Source: Mycolicibacterium sp. TUM20985 (GTDB taxonomy: Bacteria; Actinomycetota; Actinomycetes; Mycobacteriales; Mycobacteriaceae). From it: a stretch of 64,000 nt of DNA. A model generated the notes under the pieces. The model was not told the DNA's origin. It did not search any database and was given only the letters and a program-made list of their open reading frames with translations. Positions 51,226-59,712 of this stretch are shown here, piece after piece. Made by a program: the position numbers and the translations under genes. Positions within the stretch are counted from its first letter, which is position 1. Every line of letters starts with the position of its first letter. The stretch covers positions 5,518,001 to 5,582,000 of the forward strand of contig NZ_AP027291.1 of assembly GCF_030295745.1 (NCBI RefSeq). The letters are read 5' to 3'.

Positions 51226-52137
51226 ATGGCCGACTTTCATCCCGACCTCGCGCGCGCCGCGCGGCTGGCTCCCCGCAGCATGATCACCCCGCGCTCGTTG
51301 CCGGTGTTCCGCGTGGCGGCACGCCTGATGGACCGGCGCACGCCGGCCGATGTCGACGAGCTGACGCTGGCCTCGGGGGTTCGGGTGCGCCTGCATCGAC
51401 CGGCCACCTCGGTGCCGGGCCCGGCCCTGCTGTGGATCCACGGCGGCGGCTACATCATCGGCAGCGCTGCGCAGGACGACGTCGTCTGCCGCCGGTTCGC
51501 CAGCGCGTTGGGCGCCACGGTCGCCGCCGTCGACTACCGGCTGGCGCCAGAACATCCCTATCCCGTCCCGCTCGAGGACTGCTACCGCGCGCTCTCCTGG
51601 CTGGCCGGGCTGCCCTCGGTCGATCCGGCCAGGGTGGCGATCGGTGGCGCGAGCGCCGGCGGTGGCCTCGCCGCCGCCCTGGCCCTGCTGGCGCGCGACC
51701 GAGCCGAAATCGGCGTCGCTGCACAGCTGCTCGTCTATCCGATGCTCGACGACCGGTCGGCCACCCAAGACGGGCTCGACGACCACCGGCACCGTCTGTG
51801 GACCCAGAAGTCCAATGTCTACGGCTGGGCCAGCTACCTCGGGGACGCCGACCCCAACGTCGCCGTACCGGCGCGCAACCCCGATCTGAGCGGGCTGCCG
51901 GCCGCCTGGATCGGCGTCGGCTCCAATGACCTGTTCCACGACGAGGACCTCGCCTACGCCGAACGCCTGCAGGCAGCCGGCGTGCAGTGCGCTGTCGAGG
52001 TGGTGCCCGGCGCCTTCCACGGCTTCGACGGGGTCGTTCCGAAAGCGCCTGTCTCGAAGGCGTTCTCGGCCAGTCAGATCGCGTGGCTGCGTGGGGTTCT
52101 CACGCCCTCGGGAACTCCAGCAGATCGGATCGGATGA
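51226..52137 (+). CDS. lipW: Esterase LipW (HSL-type alpha/beta hydrolase)
   Basis: The 303-residue hydrolase has the hormone-sensitive-lipase hallmark HGGGYIIG (oxyanion hole), nucleophile elbow GASAGGG, the Asp in GVGSNDLFHDED and the His in AFHGFDG. Size and the neighbouring lipid genes match M. tuberculosis LipW (Rv0217c, 302 residues). ATG 51226 was taken; GTG 51220 would add two residues. It likely hydrolyses short-chain esters; the natural substrate is unknown. Confidence 0.86.
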   Translation: MADFHPDLARAARLAPRSMITPRSLPVFRVAARLMDRRTPADVDELTLASGVRVRLHRPATSVPGPALLWIHGGGYIIGSAAQDDVVCRRFASALGATVAAVDYRLAPEHPYPVPLEDCYRALSWLAGLPSVDPARVAIGGASAGGGLAAALALLARDRAEIGVAAQLLVYPMLDDRSATQDGLDDHRHRLWTQKSNVYGWASYLGDADPNVAVPARNPDLSGLPAAWIGVGSNDLFHDEDLAYAERLQAAGVQCAVEVVPGAFHGFDGVVPKAPVSKAFSASQIAWLRGVLTPSGTPADRIG

Positions 52138-52152
52138 CTCGTGGCATAGGGG

Positions 52153-53196
52153 TCAGTCGAGCGGGTTGGAGCGCGTGACGATCAGCGGATCCGCGGGGGT
52201 GAACGGGAACTGCGGCAGGTCGTCGAGGTGGGTGCCGAATGCGGCGGCCAATACTTCTCTCGAGTAGGCGCTCGCCGAGGCGCGGTAGCCGATGTCGGCC
52301 GGGAACGGCTGATCGAAGAAGATCAGGAAGTGCCAGTCGTCGGGGCTGATGTTCTCGATGTGATGCGGGTAGGCGCGGGGGATGAAGTACACGTCGCCGG
52401 TCGTCATGGTCCACGTGTCAAGGGTGCCATCGGGATTCATCACGGTCATGCGTGCGTCACCGTGCTGCACGTAGCCCATCTCCGCGGTGACGGGATGCCA
52501 GTGCGGTTCCCGCATGCCGTCCTCGGTGATGCGTAGCGAGTACATCGAGATGTCCTTCAGCGCCGGCCAATACTGATCGCGGGCGAACCGGGCATTCCCG
52601 CTGACGTAGTTCAGTCCCGGCTGCTGGGCCTCGATATCGAACTTGTGCGGATCACGAAAGTAGGCGCCGTCCGGAATCATTGGAGGGCCGACGCGGGCTG
52701 CGAGCCTGTGGTCGGTGGTGGTCCGGCGGATCTTGGACAGGTCGGCGGCCGGCAGGTCATAGGTGTTGCCGAGCACCGCATCGCTGAAGGCGCCGAACGT
52801 GGCGCCGAAGCCGAAGTCCTCGGGGCGTTCGTGGCGGAAGGCGATGATGAATTCGGCGATGTCTTCGCCGACGTTCTCGATGTGGTGCAGCGAGCCGGAC
52901 GCGGCGTGGAACATCTGCCCGGCGGTGATGACGAAGCTGGAGAACTTGCTGCCGTCGTCCAGGATGGACACCAGAGCGGTGCCCGACACGCAGTAGGTGA
53001 GCTCGTTGGCGTTCGCGTGCCAGTGCGGTGTGCGCATCGCGCCGGGGTTCAGCAGCACCCGTTTGATGGACAACCCCTTGAGGATCGGCAGATCGTCGAC
53101 GGTGACTCGTCGCATCGAGCCCAGGTCGGACTCCTCGACGATCTCCCCGTCGAGGAGCGAGACGGTGTGGCTGCTACGGGTGTCTGACGTGCTCAC
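52153..53196 (-). CDS. Bicupin, oxalate-decarboxylase-like
   Basis: The 347-residue protein has two cupin barrels. The first carries HWHANANELTYCVSG and SGSLHHIENVG, the second HWHPVTAEMGYVQHG and PRAYPHHIENIS, so both metal sites (three His and one Glu) are present. Oxalate decarboxylases and related Mn/Fe enzymes have this build, but the substrate cannot be read from the sequence. GTG 53196 follows a GAGGAG ribosome site at eight bases. A 112-bp gap separates it from the amidohydrolase upstream, so it may have its own promoter. Confidence 0.8.
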   Translation of the reverse strand: MSTSDTRSSHTVSLLDGEIVEESDLGSMRRVTVDDLPILKGLSIKRVLLNPGAMRTPHWHANANELTYCVSGTALVSILDDGSKFSSFVITAGQMFHAASGSLHHIENVGEDIAEFIIAFRHERPEDFGFGATFGAFSDAVLGNTYDLPAADLSKIRRTTTDHRLAARVGPPMIPDGAYFRDPHKFDIEAQQPGLNYVSGNARFARDQYWPALKDISMYSLRITEDGMREPHWHPVTAEMGYVQHGDARMTVMNPDGTLDTWTMTTGDVYFIPRAYPHHIENISPDDWHFLIFFDQPFPADIGYRASASAYSREVLAAAFGTHLDDLPQFPFTPADPLIVTRSNPLD

Positions 53197-53308
53197 GTAT
53201 GCATCTCCTCGGTGTGTTCTCCTCGCCCCGACGGGCCTGTCACGTACTTTCCCTCGAGCGCGCTCCAGTGTCGCCGATGCCGGCCATCGTCCGCACCAGG
53301 TCGCGCCA

Positions 53309-54613
53309 TCACGGTCGCTCGTACACGACACGGCCCTCGACGACCGTGGCGGCCACCAGCTCTGCATCGAGTTCGCGCAGCACCTCGGCGGGCGGTGCAG
53401 CGAGGAGGCAGAGGTCGGCGGGCTCGCCGGGGCGGACGGCCCGCGGAATCGCCAGATGTTCTGGTGCGCCGAGGAAGGCGGTCAGCGCGGTGCGCGCCGG
53501 GATGCGCTCCCGATCACCGAGGACGACGCCCGACGACGTCGTCCGCCGCACCGCGGCCCGCATCGCCGCCCAGGGATCGGATTCGCCGAACGGGAAGTCC
53601 GTCGACAGTGCCAACGGGATCCCCGCGGCGAGGAGCGACGCCACGCGCCACAGCTGGTGGTGTTCGTCGGGCGGCACGTCGCCGAGGTATTGGTCACCCC
53701 GTTCTGCGACGAAGTTCGGTTGCGTGACGACGCCGACGCCGAGTTCGACGAGATCCCCGACGCAGTCGTCCGGCACGACCGCGGCGTGCTCGATGCGGTC
53801 CCCGCGGCGAGTTCCGGCCGCGCGCAGCGCTGCGATGGTGACGACGAGTTGTGCGGCAGTCACGCAGTGCAGGGCGGCGATGGCACCCGCTGCGTGGCGG
53901 TCGGCGATCCACGAGGTCAGCTCGTCGAGGTCGAGGTCATCGTCGTGCAGGATGCGCTTACCGGGGGCCAGGCAGTGCACGCGCTGCAGAAGCTCGCCGT
54001 GGCGGCGCGCCTCGGCGAACCTCACGACGTCTTCGACACCGAGATCCGGTGTGGCGTCGGTTAATCCGGTGACACCGTAGGAGGCGAGTCGGCGGCTGAC
54101 ATCGGCCAGGCCGGTCTCTCGACGGGCCAGCGCCCCAGACCAGCTCGGGTCGGCGCTACGCAGCCGGCCGTCCGGGTGGTCGGGTAGGCCGACGCGCGCC
54201 AGGCCCGCGGAGTTCAGGGTCCACATGATCCCGCTGCGGTGCTGCACCCGCACCGGCACCGGCGGCGACAGTGCGTCGAGCGCCGTCCGGTCCAGCTCTC
54301 CGGCGACCGCTTCGTGGTAGCCGACCGCGCGGACCCAGCCGTCGTCGCCGATGGACGCGGTCGCCAACGCGGCCCGAAAGTCGTTGTGATCGTGCACTTG
54401 GCGGGGACCCACATTCACCGATGTGGTGGCGGCCGCAGCGGAGTGCACGTGCACGTGATGGTCGTGCAGCCCAGGGATCACGGTGCAGCCGGAGGCGTCG
54501 AACACCGATTCGCCAGGGGCGGGCACCAGATCGAGGGCAACCTCGACGACGTGGTGCGCGGTCCTGATGTCGGCGACGGTGCCGTCGAGGAGGTGAGCTC
54601 GCTGAATCAGCAC
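53309..54613 (-). CDS. Amidohydrolase family protein
   Basis: The 434-residue metal-dependent hydrolase has the HxH at strand 1 (GLHDHHVHVHS), a core His near HCLAPG and HCVTAAQ, a further metal-type His in RIEHAAV and the Asp in ALSTDFPFG. It belongs to the YtcJ-like amidohydrolase-3 group; the bond cleaved (amide, ester or lactone) is unknown. It overlaps the CoA-transferase gene upstream by seven bases, so it is part of the same leftward operon. It may release the acid that enters the CoA pathway. Confidence 0.83.
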   Translation of the reverse strand: MLIQRAHLLDGTVADIRTAHHVVEVALDLVPAPGESVFDASGCTVIPGLHDHHVHVHSAAAATTSVNVGPRQVHDHNDFRAALATASIGDDGWVRAVGYHEAVAGELDRTALDALSPPVPVRVQHRSGIMWTLNSAGLARVGLPDHPDGRLRSADPSWSGALARRETGLADVSRRLASYGVTGLTDATPDLGVEDVVRFAEARRHGELLQRVHCLAPGKRILHDDDLDLDELTSWIADRHAAGAIAALHCVTAAQLVVTIAALRAAGTRRGDRIEHAAVVPDDCVGDLVELGVGVVTQPNFVAERGDQYLGDVPPDEHHQLWRVASLLAAGIPLALSTDFPFGESDPWAAMRAAVRRTTSSGVVLGDRERIPARTALTAFLGAPEHLAIPRAVRPGEPADLCLLAAPPAEVLRELDAELVAATVVEGRVVYERP

Positions 54614-55812
54614 GAGGTCGCGCTCCGTTCCTCGATCAGGCGATCCACGGAATCGTCGTCGGCCCCGACGTCCGACGCCCGGGGCTGCGGAGCGGGCGGA
54701 CGCGGAAACAATGCGTCCCAGCGTGCGTCACCGGGCAGTTGGGGCAGTGCGGCGTAGGTCGCGGCCACCGCCGCCATGGCCACCTCGACGACCTCGCCGC
54801 CGCCGCGCGCCAGTGACTCGGCGACGGCCAGTGTCGCGTGCAGGCCCGTGAGCGGATCGGCGATCGCATCCCCGCAGAACACCGGACCGTCGGAACTGCG
54901 GCCGACCAGCCCGCCCGCGACTGCGGCGTCGTCGCCGAACGCGGGATGCTCGCGACCGGTGCTGTATCCGCTGATGCGCACCCATACGCGGCCGGGCCTG
55001 GCGGTGACGTCGTCGGGGCCCAGACCGCGGCGACCAAGCGCCGACGGTCGAGAGGACTCGATGACGACGTCGGCCGCCTCGAGAAGGGCGCGTAGTCGAG
55101 ACAGGTCATCGAAGTCGATTGTGCCACAGATCTTTCCGGCGTTCACCCAGTCGAAGAAGGCCGGCGAGCCAGCCCGGGTCCCATCGGGTCTGGCCGCGGA
55201 CTCGAGCTTCACGACGGTGGCACCCGCGCGACGAAGCAACTGTCCACACAGGGGGCCGGCCCACATCGAGGATAGGTCCACGACCACCAGATGCGACAGC
55301 TCACGCGGCGGTGCGGTCGGACCGACGCGACGCACGGCGGGGGCGCAGGGGGCGGTCTCCCCCAGCACCGCCGCGGGCAGGTCGAGCAGCCTGGCTCGGT
55401 CGACGACCGTGGCGCTGGACCGTTCCCCGGCCCACGCGCGAACGACTTGCCACGGATCGTCCTGCCGCGCAGCCGATTCGATCAGCGCGGGCACTGCCTC
55501 GACGTCGTCGGGCCTGGACAGCGTCAGCGCACACCACCCGTCGCGCGTGGCGAGGAGCCGGGTGGCGCCACCCGGGGAGATCCGGCCCCGCCGGGTCAGT
55601 CCGAGCAGGGCCGCGCGACCGGTGAGCAGTTCGCCGGCGTCCACGGCCACCCCGAGGTGGCGGTGCAGGTTGGCCGCCGTGGACCGAGCCGCGGCGAGCA
55701 CGCCGGCGCGCGAGAAGTCGGGTGGACCCGACGGCAGCCCGGTGAGGTGGGCCAGCCCGCTGGCTCCCCACTCCCGCTGCACCGCGTCCATGGGGTCCAT
55801 CATCGTCGCCAA
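54607..55812 (-). CDS. Family III (CaiB/BaiF) CoA-transferase, apparently circularly permuted
   Basis: The 401-residue protein contains all parts of a family III CoA-transferase but in reversed order. Residues ~1-165 resemble the middle and C-terminal segments (SPGGATRLLATRDGWCAL, then the DPWQVVRAWAGERSS region). The normal N-terminal Rossmann opening (LVVVDLSSMWAGPLCGQLL, then VVKLE and FFDWVNAGK) begins only at residue ~170 and runs to the end. The aspartate of AFGDDAAVAGG fits the acylated catalytic residue. It would move CoA between two acids. It is in one leftward operon with the hydratase and the amidohydrolase. Confidence 0.8.
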   Translation of the reverse strand: MATMMDPMDAVQREWGASGLAHLTGLPSGPPDFSRAGVLAAARSTAANLHRHLGVAVDAGELLTGRAALLGLTRRGRISPGGATRLLATRDGWCALTLSRPDDVEAVPALIESAARQDDPWQVVRAWAGERSSATVVDRARLLDLPAAVLGETAPCAPAVRRVGPTAPPRELSHLVVVDLSSMWAGPLCGQLLRRAGATVVKLESAARPDGTRAGSPAFFDWVNAGKICGTIDFDDLSRLRALLEAADVVIESSRPSALGRRGLGPDDVTARPGRVWVRISGYSTGREHPAFGDDAAVAGGLVGRSSDGPVFCGDAIADPLTGLHATLAVAESLARGGGEVVEVAMAAVAATYAALPQLPGDARWDALFPRPPAPQPRASDVGADDDSVDRLIEERSATSC

Positions 55813-55821
55813 TGGGCTCGG

Positions 55822-56817
55822 CTAGTACAGAAGCGCCGTGAATCTCCAGTCCAGCACCGGCCGATCCGGCTCGCCGACGGCGTAGACCAGCGAGCGGAGC
55901 ACGAGGACGCCGCCCCGACCGTCGGGTAGGGGCGTTGCGTCGTCGACGTGGATGTCGCTGTAGAGCGTGTCGCCCTCGTGCACGGGGCCGATGTGGTCGC
56001 AGTAGTGCCAGCCGAGCACCGTGACGAGGTTCGGCAGGGCGCGGGTCACCTGGGCGAGGGCCAACCCGATGGTGTGCCCGCCGTAGACCAGTCGTCGGCC
56101 GGCGACCCGGACGTCGTGATGGGTGGCGGCGATGTTCAGCGACAGTCTGGCCAGTTCCGGTGCGCTGCTGACCACGTCGGCGGTGCTGCGAAAGTCCGAG
56201 CCGGTGATCGTCGCGTCGAAGTGCGGGCCGGGGACCCGGGCGCGAAACGCGTCGGCGTCCCAGTCGGCGGTCGGATCCGGGGGCGCGGCCGCGTCGGTGC
56301 CGATGGCCGCGAGGTCGTCGGCGTGGCCGGTGTCGCCGACGCCCTCGCGCAACGGGAGCATCGCGCAGCGGTAGAAGTCGAGCACCAGCCGGTCGGCCTG
56401 GTCGATGGTGGTCATCCGGAGCGCGGCGAGACCGGTCGGGGGTCGCCCCGGTTTCAGCGAATTCTGCTTCAGCCCAACGACTTCGGTGCGGGTGTACAGC
56501 GTATCGCCGATCGATGGGAAGCGGTGGAACCACAGGCCGCGGTAGAAGAGATTGGCCTTCACCCGCTGGGTGGCCACCGTGCTCTGCCCGATGGCCAGGT
56601 CGCAGACCAGACCGGGATGCGCCAGCGTCCCAGGGGCCCCGGTGACGGCGTGGGTGAGCGTCTGGTCGAGCGGCAGTCGCAGCAGGTCGCCGAGGATCGA
56701 CTGATGCACGGCGGCGGCACCGGCGGTCAGTGTCATCGACGGCGCCCAGTCGAAGACCTGGCCGACGTGCAGATCGTCGAAGTGCGGACCGCCTTGGATA
56801 TGGCCTGACAAAGTCAC
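55822..56817 (-). CDS. Double-hotdog hydratase (Rv0216-like, MaoC family)
   Basis: The 331-residue protein has two hotdog folds. The first contains FPSIGDTLYTRTEV and KPGRPPTGLAAL; the second has RLVYGGHTIGLALAQ and VHEGDTLYSDI. The pattern also resembles mesaconyl-CoA hydratase-type proteins. Size, and position next to fadE3-like and fadD4-like genes, match M. tuberculosis Rv0216 (~337 residues), whose substrate is unknown. It probably hydrates an enoyl-CoA. Its GTG start is only 38 bp from the divergent dehydrogenase start. Confidence 0.85.
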   Translation of the reverse strand: MTLSGHIQGGPHFDDLHVGQVFDWAPSMTLTAGAAAVHQSILGDLLRLPLDQTLTHAVTGAPGTLAHPGLVCDLAIGQSTVATQRVKANLFYRGLWFHRFPSIGDTLYTRTEVVGLKQNSLKPGRPPTGLAALRMTTIDQADRLVLDFYRCAMLPLREGVGDTGHADDLAAIGTDAAAPPDPTADWDADAFRARVPGPHFDATITGSDFRSTADVVSSAPELARLSLNIAATHHDVRVAGRRLVYGGHTIGLALAQVTRALPNLVTVLGWHYCDHIGPVHEGDTLYSDIHVDDATPLPDGRGGVLVLRSLVYAVGEPDRPVLDWRFTALLY

Positions 56818-56855
56818 AGCGTCACATGCTGGCGTCTCATGGTAGATGTGTCAAT

Positions 56856-58016
56856 ATGGCCGTACATATGAACCTGAATGACGAAGAACTCATGCTGGTC
56901 GAGACGGTGCGCGCGTTCGTCGACCGGGACGTCAAGCCCACCGTGCGCGAGGTCGAGCACGCGAACTCCTACCCCGAGGCGTGGATCGAGCAGATGAAGC
57001 GCATCGGGGTCTTCGGGTTGGCCGTGCCCGAGGAGTTTGGCGGCACGCCGGTGTCGACGCGGTGCTACGTGCTGGTCACCCAGGAGTTGGCGCGCGGCTG
57101 GATGAGCCTGGCGGGGGCGATGGGCGGCCACACCGTCGTCGCCAAGCTGTTGGACCTGTTCGGCACCCCAGAGCAGAAGCAACGCTACCTGCCTTCCATG
57201 GCGACCGGCGAGATCCGCGCGACGATGGCGCTCACCGAGCCTGGCGGCGGTTCGGACCTGCAGGCCATGACCACCATCGCCCGACCCGACGGTGACGACC
57301 TGGTGATCAACGGCACCAAGACGTGGATCAGCAACGCGCGCCGTTCAAGCCTGATCGCCCTGCTATGCAAGACCGATCCGGCGGCGGCGCCCAAGCACCG
57401 GGGCATCTCGATCGTCCTGGTGGAGCACGGTGACGGCCTCACCGTGTCGAGGGATCTGCCAAAGCTCGGCTACAAGGGCGTGGAATCGTGCGAACTCTCG
57501 TTCGCGGACTACCGCGTGCCGGCCACGGCCGTCCTCGGCGGAGCGCCCGGCAAGGGCTTCGCCCAGATGATGAAGGGTCTGGAGACCGGTCGCATCCAGG
57601 TGGCGTCGCGGGCCCTCGGCGTCGCCACCGCGGCGCTGGAGGACGCACTGGCGTATGCGCAGGAGCGCGAGAGCTTCGGTGTGCCCATTTGGAAGCATCA
57701 GGCGATCGGTCACTACCTGGCCAACATGGCGACCAAACTGACTGCTGCGCGCCAACTCACGTTCCATGCGGCCGACCGCTACGACAGCGGTGAGCGCGCC
57801 GACATGGAGGCGGGGATGGCCAAGCTGTTCGCCTCCGAGACCGCCATGGAGATCGCCCTCGATGCCGTGCGGATCCACGGTGGCTACGGGTACTCCACCG
57901 AATACGACGTCGAGCGATACTTCCGTGATGCCCCGCTGATGATCGTCGGTGAGGGCACCAACGAGATCCAGCGCAATGTGATCGCGGCGCAGCTGGTGAC
58001 ACGCGGCGGCATCTGA
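56856..58016 (+). CDS. Acyl-CoA dehydrogenase (FadE3-like)
   Basis: The 386-residue acyl-CoA dehydrogenase has ALTEPGGGSDLQ, INGTKTWISNARR, the alpha-type YAQERESFGVPIWKHQ and the C-terminal catalytic region VGEGTNEIQRNVIA. ATG 56856 or ATG 56868 could be the start. It is divergent from the double-hotdog gene, and the fadD4-fadE3-Rv0216 order of M. tuberculosis is retained, so it is probably the fadE3 counterpart. It should give the enoyl-CoA that the hydratase uses. Confidence 0.88.
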   Translation: MAVHMNLNDEELMLVETVRAFVDRDVKPTVREVEHANSYPEAWIEQMKRIGVFGLAVPEEFGGTPVSTRCYVLVTQELARGWMSLAGAMGGHTVVAKLLDLFGTPEQKQRYLPSMATGEIRATMALTEPGGGSDLQAMTTIARPDGDDLVINGTKTWISNARRSSLIALLCKTDPAAAPKHRGISIVLVEHGDGLTVSRDLPKLGYKGVESCELSFADYRVPATAVLGGAPGKGFAQMMKGLETGRIQVASRALGVATAALEDALAYAQERESFGVPIWKHQAIGHYLANMATKLTAARQLTFHAADRYDSGERADMEAGMAKLFASETAMEIALDAVRIHGGYGYSTEYDVERYFRDAPLMIVGEGTNEIQRNVIAAQLVTRGGI

Positions 58017-58018
58017 TC

Positions 58019-58768
58019 ATGCGGCCCGCACCGGCGTATCAAGCTCTGCGCCAGACACTTCGAGACGACATCGCCGCCGGCGCATATCGGGATGGTGTGC
58101 GGCTGCCCACCGAATCCGAGCTCGTCACGCGGCATCGACTGTCGCGACAGACGGTGCGGCGGGCGTTCCAGGACCTGGTGGCCGAGGGTCTGGTGTACCG
58201 GGTCCCCGGCCGAGGGACGTACGCCCGCGATGATGCCTTCGCGGCGGGCCCTCGGTATCTGCGTCAGCTCGGCTCGATCGAGGACCTGATGAGCCTGTCC
58301 GACGACACGACCATGGAGGTGCTCAGCGGTCTCCGGCGCAGGGTCGACGTCGATGCGGCGAGCCGGCTGCGGCTCTCCGACGACGTCGTCTACACCGTGG
58401 TCTTCCGCCGCCTGCACGGATCCGACCCGGGCGTGCCGTTCGTGCTGACACGGGTGCACCTGCCGGAATGCATCGCCAGGCCCGTGCTCGACTCGGCCGA
58501 CCTATCCGACGGCGCGGTCAGCACCAACACCGTCATCGGGCTGACTGAGCCGCATCTCGGCGGGCAGATAGCTCAAGCGGCGCAGTCGATTACGGTCTCT
58601 GTCGCCGATGACGACGTGGCTGCCGCGGTCGGGTGCGATCCGGGACATCCCATGCTGCGGGTGGACAGGCTGTACTCCGATGCCGACGGCGTCCCCGTCG
58701 AACTGGCCGTCAGCCACTTCCTGCCCGAGCAGTACACCTACCGCGTGACCCTGCGCCGCACCACCTAG
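58019..58768 (+). CDS. GntR-family regulator (UTRA domain)
   Basis: The 249-residue regulator has a winged helix at about residues 8-72 (LPTESELVTRHRLSRQTVRRAF) and a UTRA-like ligand domain (about 95-240). It begins two bases after the dehydrogenase stop, so the regulator is made with its likely target. I see no clear GntR palindrome in the 38-bp divergent region, so its operator is unknown. The ligand could be an acyl-CoA or acid from this pathway. Confidence 0.84.
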   Translation: MRPAPAYQALRQTLRDDIAAGAYRDGVRLPTESELVTRHRLSRQTVRRAFQDLVAEGLVYRVPGRGTYARDDAFAAGPRYLRQLGSIEDLMSLSDDTTMEVLSGLRRRVDVDAASRLRLSDDVVYTVVFRRLHGSDPGVPFVLTRVHLPECIARPVLDSADLSDGAVSTNTVIGLTEPHLGGQIAQAAQSITVSVADDDVAAAVGCDPGHPMLRVDRLYSDADGVPVELAVSHFLPEQYTYRVTLRRTT

Positions 58769-58777
58769 CGCCCTCGC

Positions 58778-58826
58778 GATTTCGGCGCGGAAACGCTCGC
58801 CCAGCGAACGTTCTCGCGCCGAAATC
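58778..58826. terminator. Convergent terminator, 12-bp perfect stem
   Basis: GATTTCGGCGCG (58778-58789) pairs with CGCGCCGAAATC (58815-58826). Inside the 25-base loop a smaller CGCT/AGCG hairpin can form. It lies exactly between the ends of the GntR gene and the crotonase gene, so it can terminate both. Confidence 0.75.
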
Positions 58827-58827
58827 A

Positions 58828-59712
58828 CTAGGGGGTGAGGGAGTCGACGAGTCCCCAGTCGAACGCGGTCGCGGCGTCGATCGTCTGACCCGACAGCACC
58901 AGGTATGCCGTCCGCCAGCGTCCGATCCGCCGCGTGATGCCGACGGTGCCGCCGGCGCCGGGGAGCAGTCCGAGCGACAGCTCCGGCAGGCCGAACACCG
59001 CGTCGGGGGTAGTCGCGACGTGTCCGCAGAACGCCGCCATCTCGAGCCCGCTGCCCAGTACCCGGCCGTGCACCTCGGCCCGGCAGGAGGCACCGAGTCG
59101 CGCCGTGATCTCGTCGAGGACCAGCGCCGGACTGTGCCGCGTGCGCGCGAGATGCGCTGCCGCAGGGTCGGCGAACGTCCCGAACTCGGCGAGATCGCCT
59201 CCACTACAGAAGGATCGACCATTGCCCGACAGCACCACTTCGGCGACCGTCGGGTCCAGGCGGGCTACCTCGAGCGCCTCGAGCAGGGCGGCGCGAGCGT
59301 CGGTGGAGAAGGCGTTGTGGCGCTGCGGCCGGTTGAATCGCACGTACAGCGTGTCACCGTCACGCTCGGCGAGGACCGGGTCGGCCAGTTGCGGCACCGC
59401 GGCAGGCCCGCGCTCGGCGAGCCAACGGGCGAACTCCGGTCCGGCCTGCAGGGTCGAATAGGCCAACGACTCGGTGATCACGCCCGCGAACGTCGACGCC
59501 GCGGGGTCGAGGGCCCGCAGCACGTCATCGCACACCGCCGCGGCGATCGGCCAGTGGGAGACCCGTTCCGCGATGGTGTCGAAGGCCGCCGATACCGACG
59601 GCACGGTGATCGCGCGCCGATCGTCACCTTCGGCCTCCGTCAGCGACAAGCAGGCGCTCTCCAGCGAATCCGTCTCGATCAGCGTGCCGTCGGCGACACC
59701 GACGTGTTTCAC
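58828..59712 (-). CDS. Crotonase-fold enoyl-CoA hydratase/isomerase, apparently circularly permuted
   Basis: In this 294-residue protein the usual crotonase core (FNRPQRHNAFS, RSFCSGGDLAEF with the oxyanion Gly, GRVLGSGLEMAAFCG, LPELSLGLLPGAGGT) starts only after residue ~105 and ends at WGLVDSLTP, without the usual C-terminal helical domain. Residues ~40-105 (AAAVCDDVLRALD, ITESLAYSTLQAGPEFARWL, AERGP) look like that missing C-terminal domain moved to the front. The GTG start overlaps the ligase stop by four bases. Reaction: hydration or isomerisation of an enoyl-CoA, inferred. Confidence 0.8.
   Translation of the reverse strand: MKHVGVADGTLIETDSLESACLSLTEAEGDDRRAITVPSVSAAFDTIAERVSHWPIAAAVCDDVLRALDPAASTFAGVITESLAYSTLQAGPEFARWLAERGPAAVPQLADPVLAERDGDTLYVRFNRPQRHNAFSTDARAALLEALEVARLDPTVAEVVLSGNGRSFCSGGDLAEFGTFADPAAAHLARTRHSPALVLDEITARLGASCRAEVHGRVLGSGLEMAAFCGHVATTPDAVFGLPELSLGLLPGAGGTVGITRRIGRWRTAYLVLSGQTIDAATAFDWGLVDSLTP

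Noticed and set aside
58790..58814. GAACGTTC as a LexA-type SOS box
   Set aside because: It lies in the loop of a convergent terminator and does not fit TCGAAC-n4-GTTCGA.
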